Assembly: GCA_963632245.1 (NCBI GenBank)
Contig: CAVGTF010000106.1
Span: forward strand, 1 to 8,209
From: UBA1724 sp963632245
GTDB taxonomy: Bacteria; Verrucomicrobiota; Lentisphaeria; Oligosphaerales; Oligosphaeraceae
Length of the DNA stretch: 8,209 bases
Direction of reading: 5' to 3'
The notes under the pieces were generated by a model. That model was not told where the DNA came from, did no database searches, and worked only from the letters and a program-made list of their open reading frames with translations. Shown in pieces: positions 1 through 7,090 of the stretch. The position numbers and the translations under genes are program-made. Position 1 is the stretch's first letter, and the number at the start of each line of letters is the position of its first letter.

Positions 1-38
1 AGACAGAAGTGCCACCACGGAGTGGGATAATGAGGGAT

Positions 39-66
39 GGGGCAAGCAAGCCCCCCGCCCCCCCCC
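39..66. repeat. GC-rich intergenic element with C9 run (left copy)
   Basis: Positions 39-43 (GGGGC) can pair with 50-54 (GCCCC) around the 6-base loop AAGCAA. A C-rich tail follows that ends in nine consecutive C at 58-66. The order GGGGC-AAGC-CCCC-CG-C(8-9) is also found at about 7958-7981 upstream of uppP, so the two intergenic regions flanking the gene cluster carry related elements. Its role is unknown. It may be a member of a dispersed intergenic repeat family, but two loosely similar copies in one window do not prove that. Confidence 0.45.
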
Positions 67-155
67 GAAAGTGCCCTTGGTTGGGAAGTCATGCGCCACG
101 GTGCGGTCCAAAAGCCGGTACCGTCCTGCCGGTAGGCTCAGTCTGGAAAACGGCG

Positions 156-195
156 AACGGCGGGCGAGGGTATGGGTGTGTTCTCGTCCGCCGTT
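156..195 (-). terminator. Strong hairpin, possible terminator of the GH127 transcript
   Basis: AACGGCGG (156-163) pairs perfectly with CCGCCGTT (188-195), and CGAG (165-168) pairs with CTCG (183-186). The loop is 14 bases (169-182). Position 164/187 is a G-U wobble in a plus-strand RNA but an A-C mismatch in a minus-strand RNA. It begins about 30 bp after the glycosidase stop codon. On the minus strand only a short TTTT (150-147) follows a few bases later, so it is not a classic intrinsic terminator. It could be a weak terminator, an RNA 3'-end stabiliser, or a terminator for plus-strand transcription entering from the left. Confidence 0.35.
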
Positions 196-223
196 GTATG
201 GATTCCCCGCGTGTGGGGAGAGT

Positions 224-1948
224 TTAGAATTGGTCTTCTTCGAAGACGACCTGGAAGCGATGGACCTCCAGGAATTCGTTGCCGGCGCCGGCGTAGTCGC
301 AGAGGTATCTGTCGGTCTTGCCGGGCATGGGGAATGCCACATGGTAGCTGGTGGTCTCGCCGTGGTAGCAATTCAGGCGGCTATCCTCGGCCAGGACCAC
401 GGGCCCCTTCATGTAGCAGAAGGAGTTTGGGGTGGTGGGTAGCATCCGCTTGCGCAGGGTGGTGTCGAAGTGGAGCGTGATTTCATCGCCGTCCTTCCAC
501 TCGCGCTCCACGGTGAGGTAGGTTCCGGGAACGGCATCGTAGGTCTTTCCACCGACTTCCAGGAAGGCCTTTCCGGGCTCGCGCTCGGGGACGCGGAAGA
601 GGATGGGGAAGGACTTCGGGGCGTCCATCTTCAGGGTGATGGTGACATCCTTCATGGCGAAGGGCCAGCCGCCGGCGACCTGGTACTTGACGCCGTTGTA
701 GTCGACCTCCATGTCTTCATAGAGATTGAAGACGGGCGCGTTGGTGTCCTTGGTGGCCATGACCGCCAGCAGAGGCGCCAGGGCGAGTCCCTCGGGGGAC
801 TGGACGCGGCAGCAGTCCATTCCGAAGAATGGGTGGTTGAAGCAGAGGACCATCTGGTCGGGGGCGGGGATCTTGTATGCGCCGCCGGCGAGAGGAGTGG
901 GGTTCCGGTGGGTACAGTTGTAGCCGTCCAGGGTCATGGCACCCAGCATGGCGTTGTAGAAGGAGAGCTCGAACTGGTCGACGGTCTTGGCATCGCCGGT
1001 GAGCTGGAGCATGCGCTCCAGGTAGTGGATCCAGGTGACGGTGATGCAGGTCTCGCCCATGGCGCCGGTGACTTTGGGATCCTTGATGTTCTGTTTGAGC
1101 GCCATGTCGCACCAGTATTCGCCCCAGGTGTCGCCGCCGCCGCCAATGCCAGTGCACATGATCTCGCGGTCGCGGACTGCGGCGTAGTAGCGCTGGAGGA
1201 TCTCCAGGGTCTCGGGGAAGTCGTCGGTCTCCAGACAGAGCTCGCCCAGGCCCTGGAAGCAGCTGGTCATTTCGTAGGCCTTTCCAGTGCCCAGCTTGGC
1301 GGGAATTTGTCCAGCTAATACCGCCTTGAAGATGTCGTCACCCTTGTAGCAGCCGGTCTTCACGATGTACTTGGCGAAATCCAAATACTTCTTGTCACCG
1401 GTAAGACGATAGACCCGGACCACGGCGCCCAGCATGGAGCAGGTGGCCAGGCCGCCGTGGTAGCCCACTTCCGTAGCGGGACGGGCGTCGGGGCCCATCT
1501 GGGTCATGATGTGATCCAGCATTTTGCGGCAGGCATCGATCACCTTGGGATCCTTGTCGATGTACTGGCAGTAGCGGGTCAGGCCCATGAGGACGTATTT
1601 GCGGCCCCACATGTCCCAGAGGCCCGGCTGGTTCTCCGGAGCCACGGTGCTGATGCAGCCATTCGCGTCTTGGGTGGAGATGATGTCGTAGACGCTGTCC
1701 TTGATGAGCTTCGTCAACTCCTGGTCGCCACTGGTGTACGCCATGAGGATGGCGCCACGGATCAGCTTGCCCCAGAATTCGCTGCGCCAGGAACTGGTCT
1801 CCTGACGATTCCGGAAGACCTCCACGAGGCCCTTCCAGTTGGCACGTTTGACGAAGTTCTCCCGGTTCAAAATGGCCATCTTGCCAAGCTCACCCTTCAG
1901 GGTGACGGCACGGCCGGGGAGAATCTGAAAATGATTGGATAGAGGCAT
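224..1948 (-). CDS. GH127-family glycosidase (beta-L-arabinofuranosidase-like)
   Basis: A 574-residue protein of the beta-L-arabinofuranosidase GH127 type (also the fold of GH146), which removes terminal arabinofuranose or related sugars with a zinc-bound cysteine nucleophile. All catalytic positions of the family prototype HypBA1 can be matched: Glu277 in WGE (acid/base), Glu299 and Cys301 in GETC, and Cys379-Cys380 (nucleophile/zinc ligands). The spacing Cys301 to Cys379 is 78, against 77 in HypBA1. Residues about 30-400 look like the alpha/alpha barrel (LTGDKKYLDFAKYIV, LERMLQLTGDAKTVDQFE). The C-terminus is a beta-sandwich with FRVPEREPG, EREWKDGDEITLHF and MKGPVVLAED. There is no signal peptide, so the enzyme is probably cytoplasmic and acts on imported short sugars. 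The residues after Cys-Cys are RVQSPEG instead of the common CCPPN. Family members differ in substrate (one is an aceric acid hydrolase), so the substrate is not assigned. The start at 1948 leaves a plausible N-terminal strand; Met24 (1879) is the alternative. It has no Shine-Dalgarno sequence. Confidence 0.9.
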   Translation of the reverse strand: MPLSNHFQILPGRAVTLKGELGKMAILNRENFVKRANWKGLVEVFRNRQETSSWRSEFWGKLIRGAILMAYTSGDQELTKLIKDSVYDIISTQDANGCISTVAPENQPGLWDMWGRKYVLMGLTRYCQYIDKDPKVIDACRKMLDHIMTQMGPDARPATEVGYHGGLATCSMLGAVVRVYRLTGDKKYLDFAKYIVKTGCYKGDDIFKAVLAGQIPAKLGTGKAYEMTSCFQGLGELCLETDDFPETLEILQRYYAAVRDREIMCTGIGGGGDTWGEYWCDMALKQNIKDPKVTGAMGETCITVTWIHYLERMLQLTGDAKTVDQFELSFYNAMLGAMTLDGYNCTHRNPTPLAGGAYKIPAPDQMVLCFNHPFFGMDCCRVQSPEGLALAPLLAVMATKDTNAPVFNLYEDMEVDYNGVKYQVAGGWPFAMKDVTITLKMDAPKSFPILFRVPEREPGKAFLEVGGKTYDAVPGTYLTVEREWKDGDEITLHFDTTLRKRMLPTTPNSFCYMKGPVVLAEDSRLNCYHGETTSYHVAFPMPGKTDRYLCDYAGAGNEFLEVHRFQVVFEEDQF

Positions 1949-1995
1949 AAAAAACGGGAAAATCTATGGGGATTGTATTAGAATTTCGTCAAGCG
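1949..1995 (-). promoter_or_regulatory. AT-rich gap with possible promoter for the GH127 gene
   Basis: This 47-bp gap is clearly more AT-rich than its surroundings and is the widest gap downstream of uppP. Read on the minus strand it contains TTGACG (1992-1987), a good -35 hexamer, and TACAAT (1977-1972), a good -10 hexamer. They are only 9 bp apart and so cannot work together in the usual sigma-70 geometry. With TTGACG, an 18-bp spacer leads to the weak -10 CATAGA. The bases directly before the ATG are CCCGTTTTTT, with no ribosome binding site. Independent expression of the glycosidase is plausible but not shown. Confidence 0.3.
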
Positions 1996-2619
1996 CTAAT
2001 ATACCGCTTCCCGGATTTCCTGGAGCGAAATCGTGCCTTCCCGGAGAATTTTTGGGGAGTTTTCCAGCAGTGACACCACGGTGGATGCGGTGCCGTCGGT
2101 GACGGTGATGACGCCGGCGTCCACGGCGAGATCGGGCATTTCCGCCAATCCGGTGAGGGCGTCGTGGTAGTTAATGGCGGCGGGGGTTCCGGAGCGGTTT
2201 GCGCTGGTAGCAGCGAGGGCGCACTTTGCCTCCTTCATGAGTTGGAGGAGGAAGGGGTGGTTCGGGATGCGAAGTCCGATGGAGTCCTGTTTTGGGAGGG
2301 GGGATTCTTCGGGTGGCATGGTGGCCTTTGCGACCACGGTGAGTGGGCCGGGCCAGAAGCGTGTGGAGAGTCGTTCCAGTTCGGGCGAGGGGTGGATTCC
2401 GACCTGGTATGCGGCGGGGAGATCGGCGGTCATCATCTGGAGGAGCTTCGAGGCGGGGCGGTGTTTCATGGCGTAGATGCGCTCCCGGCCCTCCGGGTTG
2501 TCCCAGCGTGTGATGAGTCCATAGACGGTCTCGGTGGGCAGCATGAGGACTCCGCCCTCCTGGAGGCACTGCAATGCGGCGGAGAGCGCCGTGGGATCCG
2601 ATTCAAGAAAGTGTTTCAT
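1996..2619 (-). CDS. tsaC: L-threonylcarbamoyladenylate synthase (TsaC/YwlC/Sua5 family)
   Basis: This protein makes threonylcarbamoyl-AMP from L-threonine, bicarbonate and ATP, the first step of the t6A37 modification of tRNAs that read ANN codons; the TsaD complex then transfers the group to tRNA. The 207 residues match the short single-domain TsaC form without the extra C-terminal Sua5 domain. Family signatures are visible in order: LPTETVYGL (27-35), the nucleotide/threonine site region MKHRPASKLL (51-60), RFWPGPLTVV (87-96), GLRIPNHP (115-122), ATSANRSG (137-144), STVVSL (179-184) and ILREGTIS (191-198). In the KxR segment a leucine stands where many homologues have proline (KPL). It begins 15 bp after the mfd stop codon, with no Shine-Dalgarno sequence in the gap, and is probably cotranscribed with mfd. 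Confidence 0.95.
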   Translation of the reverse strand: MKHFLESDPTALSAALQCLQEGGVLMLPTETVYGLITRWDNPEGRERIYAMKHRPASKLLQMMTADLPAAYQVGIHPSPELERLSTRFWPGPLTVVAKATMPPEESPLPKQDSIGLRIPNHPFLLQLMKEAKCALAATSANRSGTPAAINYHDALTGLAEMPDLAVDAGVITVTDGTASTVVSLLENSPKILREGTISLQEIREAVY

Positions 2620-2634
2620 GGCAATTGGTTGTGC

Positions 2635-5600
2635 CTATTTTGGCATGGCGCGGAGAAGCTCCTCGATCTCCGCGAGCTGCTTGTCGGCAGTGCGGGAGAG
2701 CAACAGCGGGATTTGTCCTTGTATGCGGTAGAGGCCCTTTGGGGTCTCCGCTACGAAGCGTCCCTTTTTGACGGAGAGCCGGACGAGATTCTTCTCGCGC
2801 GCCAGGATCTCTATGCGGTGCTGCGCGAGGAGGTTCTTCACGGGAATGGGCAGAGGGCCGAAGCGGTCGGCCAACTCCTTGCCCAGGGCATCGGCATCCT
2901 CTGGATGGTCCAGCATTTGGAGGCGGCGGTAGAGCTCCAGACGGGTATTTTCGTCGGTCACGTATTCTCGTGGAATGGTGGCTTGGACCTTTCCGGGGAC
3001 GGGTTCCAGGGAGGGGGTCACCATGTCGAGCTCCAGTTCCAGGGGCGCCTTCAGGAGAGTGGGTTGCTGCTGGAGCCGCGCCACGCAGTCCTTGAGGAGC
3101 TGGCAGTAGAGATCGAAGCCCACGGCGGCGATGTGTCCGGACTGCTCTTGCCCCAGAAGATTTCCGGCGCCGCGGATCTCCAAGTCCTTCATTGCCAGGC
3201 GGAAGCCAGCGCCCAGGTGAGTGAAGCGCCGGATGGCGGCCATGCGTTCGCGGGCATTTGCGGGGAGTTGTCCCATGGGCGGCAGGAGCATATACGCGTA
3301 TGCCTGCCGGAAATCGCGTCCCACGCGTCCGCGAAGCTGATAGAGTTCGGAGAGTCCCAGTCGGTCTGCGCGGTCGACGATGATGGTATTTGCGTTGGGG
3401 ATATCGATGCCGCTCTCGATGATGGTGGTGGAGACCAGCACATCGATCTCGCCTTTGACGAAGCGGACCATGACTTCTTCAAGCTCCTCGGGCTCCATGC
3501 GGCCGTGTGCTACGCCGAAGCGCGCCTGTGGAACCAGTTCCTGGAGGGCGGCCAGCACGGGCATGATGGTCTGTACGCGGTTGTAGAGGAAATACACCTG
3601 GCCCTTTCGCTGGAGCTCCCGGAGGATGGCCTCCCGCACCAGCTCCTTGTCCACGGCGGCCACCACCGTGCGCACGGGGAGTCGGTTTGTGGGGGCGGTC
3701 ATGATGGTGGAGAGATTCCGCAGTCCCGAGATGCTCATGTAGAGCGTCCTGGGGATGGGGGTCGCAGTCATGGTGAGTATATCCAGGGAGGCGCGCAGCG
3801 CCTTGAGCTTCTGCTTGTGCTTTACGCCGAAACGCTGCTCCTCGTCAATGATCAGCAGCCCCAGCCGCGGGATCTTCACGTCCTTGGAGATGAGCCGGTG
3901 GGTGCCGATGATGATGTCTACGGAGCCCTCTTCCAAGTCCCGCAGGACCTTCCGCTGCTCGGAGGGCGGACGGAAGCGGCTGAGCATTTCGACGCGGACG
4001 GGGAATTCCCGGAAGCGCGCCTGGAAGGTCTGGAAGTGCTGTTGTGCCAGGATGGTGGTGGGCACCAGGATGGCCACCTGCTTGCCGTTCATGACGGCGC
4101 GGAATGCCACGCGCAGAGCCACCTCGGTCTTGCCGTAGCCCACATCGCCGCAGAGGAGCCGGTCCATGGGCTTGGGACTCTCCATGTCGCGGTAGCATGC
4201 CTGGATGGCCTCCTGCTGGTCGGGGGTGAGGTCGTAGGGGAAGGAGGCGGCGAAGGAGCGTTCCCAGTCGGGGATGGCGTGGAATTGGCTGCCCTCGGAG
4301 GAGGCGCGCATGGCCTCCATGCGCAGGAGATCGGCTGCCAGATCCCAGGCGGCGTCCTCGGCGTCCTTCTTCTTGCGGCTCCAGAGGGATGCCCCCAGTT
4401 TGGAGAGTTGAGGCTCGTTCTTGGAACCGCCCACATACCGGCTCACCAGGAATGCCTGATCCAGGGGCACATAGAGCCGCGCGTCTTCGGCGAATTCCAG
4501 CTCCACGGCCTCTATCTTTTCGCCGTCGCTCTCCATGACATGGATGCCGTGGAAGCGGCAGATGCCGTGGTTCAGATGCACTGCCAGCGCGCCTTCCTCC
4601 AGGTCCAGGAATTCCTGCGGACCGGCGAATTCGCGGTTGTATTCCACATGACGGTGGCGGCGGGTGACCGGTGCGCGTCCAAAGAGCTCCTGGTCGCTGA
4701 GCAGCGCCAGCTTCTGGGAGGGGAAGAGCATTCCCAGCGGGAGCTCCCGGTGCTCCATGAGGATCGGCAAGTCTTTGGTGGAGGGATCCTGCTCCAGAAG
4801 TTCCTTCAGGCGCGAAAGCTCGCCTTCGCCATTGCAGCAGGCAACCAATTCGTAGCCTTGCTGGTTCCACTGGCGGAGGGTGCTCTTGAGCTGCTGCCAA
4901 TGCCATACCGCCACGCCGTCCGGAGAACCGGCGTCCTTGCCGGCAGGCGAAGCGCCATCGTTGGCCTCGGGGAGTGCGAAGAGCTCTTCGCCCAGGGGCG
5001 AGACATCCAGCTCCGCGTGTCCGAGATTGGCGCGGCGGCCGTCGTCCAGAATAGGCGGCAGTTCCACGCGGGAGAGTGCGCTGCGAGTGGAGACCAATTC
5101 CTGCCAGTCGGAGAGGTCCTCGGGGGATTCGGCGAACTCCTCCAGGTGGTCTTCGATGGTATCCGGGAAGAGGAGGGCGGTGGGGATCTGCGGCGGGAAA
5201 TACTGGCTGACGCGGGTGGTCTCCTCGGGGGCGGTCTCCAGCATGGCGCTTCCTCTGGGCGGAATCTGGAAGGTCTTGATCTCCTCCAGGGAGCGCTGGG
5301 TGGCGGTGGAGAAGAAGCGCATGGAGTCGATCTCCTCGCCCCAGAATTCCAGTCGGATGGGGTTCTCGTAGAGGGGCGAGAAGATATCCACGATGCCGCC
5401 GCGGCGCGCGAATTCGCCAGGCGTGGAGACCTGGAATTCGTTGTCATAGTCCAGATCCACCAGCTTCTGGGTGAGTGCCTCGGGGGAGATTGTGTCGTGG
5501 AGGGAGAGGGAGAAGCTCTTCTGCTGGAAGGCCTTTGGTGCCAGGGTGGGGGAGAGCAGGGTCCGGGCAGTGGCAAGAAAGACCGCCGGACGACCGCAGA

Positions 5601-5934
5601 GCGCCTCCTGCAATGCCGCACTGCGGCTGGCCTCGTTCTCGGGGACCCACTGTCGACGGCCTAAATTCACCTCCGGAATCGGCACCACAGGACGCGCATC
5701 CCCCAGCAGTTCCAGGAATCCGGAGAGCGCCGCGGAGAGCGCCTCCAGGGTGGCGGAGTCGCTGACGGCGACCAGGAAGGGCTCGTCTTTTCGGGTCTGC
5801 AGGAGTCGCGCCAGCGCCACGGGGCCCAGGGAGCGGTCTGCTAGGCACATCTGGCCGGGAAAGACGCCACCGTCCTCAGCAGCCCAGGCGCGAAAGCGCG
5901 CCTGCCAGTCGGATTTGCGGGTGGCGGGGCTCAT
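2635..5934 (-). CDS. mfd: Transcription-repair coupling factor Mfd
   Basis: Mfd is a DNA translocase that pushes stalled RNA polymerase off DNA lesions and recruits UvrA for nucleotide excision repair. With the start at 5934 it has 1099 residues, close to the usual 1100-1180. In order: a UvrB-like N-terminal region with degenerate ATPase motifs and TPGEFARRGGIVDIFSP (171-187); a Gly/Ser/Pro/Asp-rich linker (about 322-340); the RNA polymerase-interacting domain (GALAVHLNHGICRFHGI, 448-464); the RecG-like motor with Walker A GDVGYGKTE (596-604), DEEQ (697-700), TATPIPRT (723-730), STTIIESGIDIPNAN (835-849) and QLRGRVGR (866-873); and a C-terminal D7 domain from about 960. The ATG at 5934 overlaps the stop of the upstream phosphatase gene in an ATGA arrangement. 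This favours it over the upstream ATG at 5976, which adds 14 unremarkable residues. No Shine-Dalgarno sequence is present, so translational coupling is likely. Confidence 0.98.
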   Translation of the reverse strand: MSPATRKSDWQARFRAWAAEDGGVFPGQMCLADRSLGPVALARLLQTRKDEPFLVAVSDSATLEALSAALSGFLELLGDARPVVPIPEVNLGRRQWVPENEASRSAALQEALCGRPAVFLATARTLLSPTLAPKAFQQKSFSLSLHDTISPEALTQKLVDLDYDNEFQVSTPGEFARRGGIVDIFSPLYENPIRLEFWGEEIDSMRFFSTATQRSLEEIKTFQIPPRGSAMLETAPEETTRVSQYFPPQIPTALLFPDTIEDHLEEFAESPEDLSDWQELVSTRSALSRVELPPILDDGRRANLGHAELDVSPLGEELFALPEANDGASPAGKDAGSPDGVAVWHWQQLKSTLRQWNQQGYELVACCNGEGELSRLKELLEQDPSTKDLPILMEHRELPLGMLFPSQKLALLSDQELFGRAPVTRRHRHVEYNREFAGPQEFLDLEEGALAVHLNHGICRFHGIHVMESDGEKIEAVELEFAEDARLYVPLDQAFLVSRYVGGSKNEPQLSKLGASLWSRKKKDAEDAAWDLAADLLRMEAMRASSEGSQFHAIPDWERSFAASFPYDLTPDQQEAIQACYRDMESPKPMDRLLCGDVGYGKTEVALRVAFRAVMNGKQVAILVPTTILAQQHFQTFQARFREFPVRVEMLSRFRPPSEQRKVLRDLEEGSVDIIIGTHRLISKDVKIPRLGLLIIDEEQRFGVKHKQKLKALRASLDILTMTATPIPRTLYMSISGLRNLSTIMTAPTNRLPVRTVVAAVDKELVREAILRELQRKGQVYFLYNRVQTIMPVLAALQELVPQARFGVAHGRMEPEELEEVMVRFVKGEIDVLVSTTIIESGIDIPNANTIIVDRADRLGLSELYQLRGRVGRDFRQAYAYMLLPPMGQLPANARERMAAIRRFTHLGAGFRLAMKDLEIRGAGNLLGQEQSGHIAAVGFDLYCQLLKDCVARLQQQPTLLKAPLELELDMVTPSLEPVPGKVQATIPREYVTDENTRLELYRRLQMLDHPEDADALGKELADRFGPLPIPVKNLLAQHRIEILAREKNLVRLSVKKGRFVAETPKGLYRIQGQIPLLLSRTADKQLAEIEELLRAMPK

Positions 5935-6530
5935 GGGAGAATATCGTTTGCGGGTGCCTGGCGGGACAGGAGCCACTGTGCGGCGGCGAAGAGGTCTGCC
6001 GCGTGGTGGTCGGCCTGTGGCAGGGGCGCGCGGCCGGCGGAGAGGATCTGTATGGCGGTCAAGCCACCATTTTTCGCCATTAGGAGATCCGCCTCACGGT
6101 CCCCCGCCATGGCAGAACCCTCGTTCAATATCACAAAGTCCCGCCGCGCTTCCTCCAGCATCCCAATGTCGGGTTTCCGGCAACGGCAGGCATCCTCGGG
6201 ACGATGCGGACAGAAATACGCCGCATCCAACTGCACGCCGCCCTCCCGCAGGAGCTCCACCAGCCGTGCATGAACCGCCTGGAGTTCTTCTGGCTTAATG
6301 AATCCCCGTCCGACGCCGGATTGGTTGCTTACCAGGATCAGCCGGTAGCCGGAGTCCCGCAGGAGCCGCAGGCCCTCCAGGGCATTGGAAAAGAGCCGGA
6401 CCTTCGACGGATCCCGGAGATAGGGCACATCGGGGATCAGGGTATCGTCCCGATCCAGGAAGAGTGCGGGACGGGGCTCCGTCGGGGGCGTGACGGGTGT
6501 GAGGAGCTTCAAGCAGGCGAGGGGATCCAT
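5931..6530 (-). CDS. gmhB: HAD-IIIA phosphatase, GmhB-like (heptose bisphosphate phosphatase)
   Basis: A 199-residue HAD phosphatase of the GmhB/HisB-N type. GmhB removes the 7- or 1-phosphate of D-glycero-D-manno-heptose 1,7-bisphosphate in the cytoplasm, on the route to ADP- or GDP-heptose for lipopolysaccharide or S-layer glycans. Motif I is DRDDT at 26-30 (nucleophile Asp26, acid/base Asp28), motif II SNQSGVGRG at 68-76, and motif III contains Lys119. The zinc-binding loop of this subfamily is complete: Cys107, His109, Cys115, Cys117 within CPHRPEDACRCRKPDIGM. Motif IV is AGDREAD with Asp144 and Asp148. The residue after Asp28 is Asp instead of the usual Gly. The ATG at 6530 lies 2 bp after the coaC stop; an upstream in-frame ATG (6584) would add 18 residues overlapping coaC and is disfavoured. 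GGAACG about 10 bp upstream is at best a weak ribosome binding site. No other heptose gene is nearby, so the exact substrate is inferred from the family. Confidence 0.78.
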   Translation of the reverse strand: MDPLACLKLLTPVTPPTEPRPALFLDRDDTLIPDVPYLRDPSKVRLFSNALEGLRLLRDSGYRLILVSNQSGVGRGFIKPEELQAVHARLVELLREGGVQLDAAYFCPHRPEDACRCRKPDIGMLEEARRDFVILNEGSAMAGDREADLLMAKNGGLTAIQILSAGRAPLPQADHHAADLFAAAQWLLSRQAPANDILP

Positions 6531-6532
6531 GG

Positions 6533-7084
6533 CTATGCGTTCCAGATCTTCTGGATGGCGTCCAGGATCTCCTCCACGGAGCACATTCTTCCGGGGCCTT
6601 CTTCGTCACCGCAGGCGACATGGCCGCAGGCGGGACCCACGAAGTACACGCCGCGCTCTTTCAGAATGCGGACATTCTCCTGGGTGGCGGGATGGCGCCA
6701 CATGCGGGGATTCATGGCGGGGGCCACCAGGACGGGTCCCTCGTGGGAGAGGTAGAAGGTCGAGAGGGAGTCGTCGGCGATGCCGTGCGCCATCTTCGCC
6801 AGGATATTTGCGGTGGCGGGGGCGATCACCAGCAATTTGGTCTCCAGGGCCAATTGGATATGCCGGGGTTGCCAGCTGGGGGCATCCCAGAGGCTGATGG
6901 TGACCGGCGCCCTGGAGAGTGTCAGGAAGGTCTGGGGGGCCACAAGATGCGTGGCACTCTCGGTCATGATCACACGCACTTCGCGACCACTCTGGCGCAG
7001 ACGGCTGCAGAGATCCGCCGCTTTGTAGGCGGCGATGGACCCCGTGACGCCCAAAACTAGGATGTTCTTCTGGATGCTTTCCAT
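6533..7084 (-). CDS. coaC: Phosphopantothenoylcysteine decarboxylase, stand-alone CoaC
   Basis: A 183-residue flavoprotein that decarboxylates 4'-phosphopantothenoyl-L-cysteine to 4'-phosphopantetheine, a step of coenzyme A synthesis; the family uses FMN and forms oligomers. Signatures: the FMN-binding start ILVLGVTGSIAAYKAADL (8-25), catalytic His75 in RHIQLAL, IAPATANILAKMAHGIADD (87-105), PAMNPRMW (122-129) with Asn125, and the substrate clamp ACGDEEGPGRM (157-167) with Cys158. The three key residues fall at the same numbers as in E. coli Dfp/CoaBC (His75, Asn125, Cys158). The synthetase half (CoaB) of the usual fused protein is absent: the protein ends about 16 residues after the clamp and no CoaB gene is in this window. 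It lies 6 bp after the uppP stop and 2 bp before gmhB, with no Shine-Dalgarno sequence. Confidence 0.93.
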   Translation of the reverse strand: MESIQKNILVLGVTGSIAAYKAADLCSRLRQSGREVRVIMTESATHLVAPQTFLTLSRAPVTISLWDAPSWQPRHIQLALETKLLVIAPATANILAKMAHGIADDSLSTFYLSHEGPVLVAPAMNPRMWRHPATQENVRILKERGVYFVGPACGHVACGDEEGPGRMCSVEEILDAIQKIWNA

Positions 7085-7090
7085 GACACG

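Larger units (their letters stand above)
1..223. other. Left-edge non-coding region downstream of the GH127 gene
   Basis: No convincing gene lies here. Frames that stay open give low-complexity Pro/Gly/Arg translations without recognisable motifs and are best read as high-GC noise. The region contains a C-rich element with a small hairpin (39-66), a 7-bp tandem duplication AACGGCG at 149-162, a GCCGGTA duplication at 114-120 and 129-135, and a long hairpin (156-195). A shorter hairpin, TCCCC/GGGGA at 204-208 and 215-219 with a 6-base loop, sits just after the glycosidase stop codon. The region probably carries the 3' end signals of the minus-strand transcript. Confidence 0.6.

Noticed and set aside
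1..93. Minus-strand frame starting at 93 and running off the left edge
   Set aside because: It has an ATG but encodes a Gly-run from the C-rich element and shows no recognisable protein features; it is too short to support.
470..1318. A 282-codon plus-strand open frame opposite the GH127 gene
   Set aside because: It lies opposite a clearly real gene and has a low-complexity Gly/Val/Glu composition with no motifs; it is another antisense shadow.
2164..5664. A 1166-codon open frame on the plus strand, antisense to mfd and tsaC
   Set aside because: Its codons are in exact register with the minus-strand genes, so its stops would correspond to TTA, CTA and TCA codons, which these GC-rich genes avoid. 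The translation shows no domain motifs, while mfd and tsaC in the same place are unmistakable.
5935..5976. Longer Mfd start adding 14 residues
   Set aside because: The ATG at 5934 gives an ATGA overlap with the upstream stop and a normal N-terminus, while the extension would overlap the phosphatase gene by over 40 bp.
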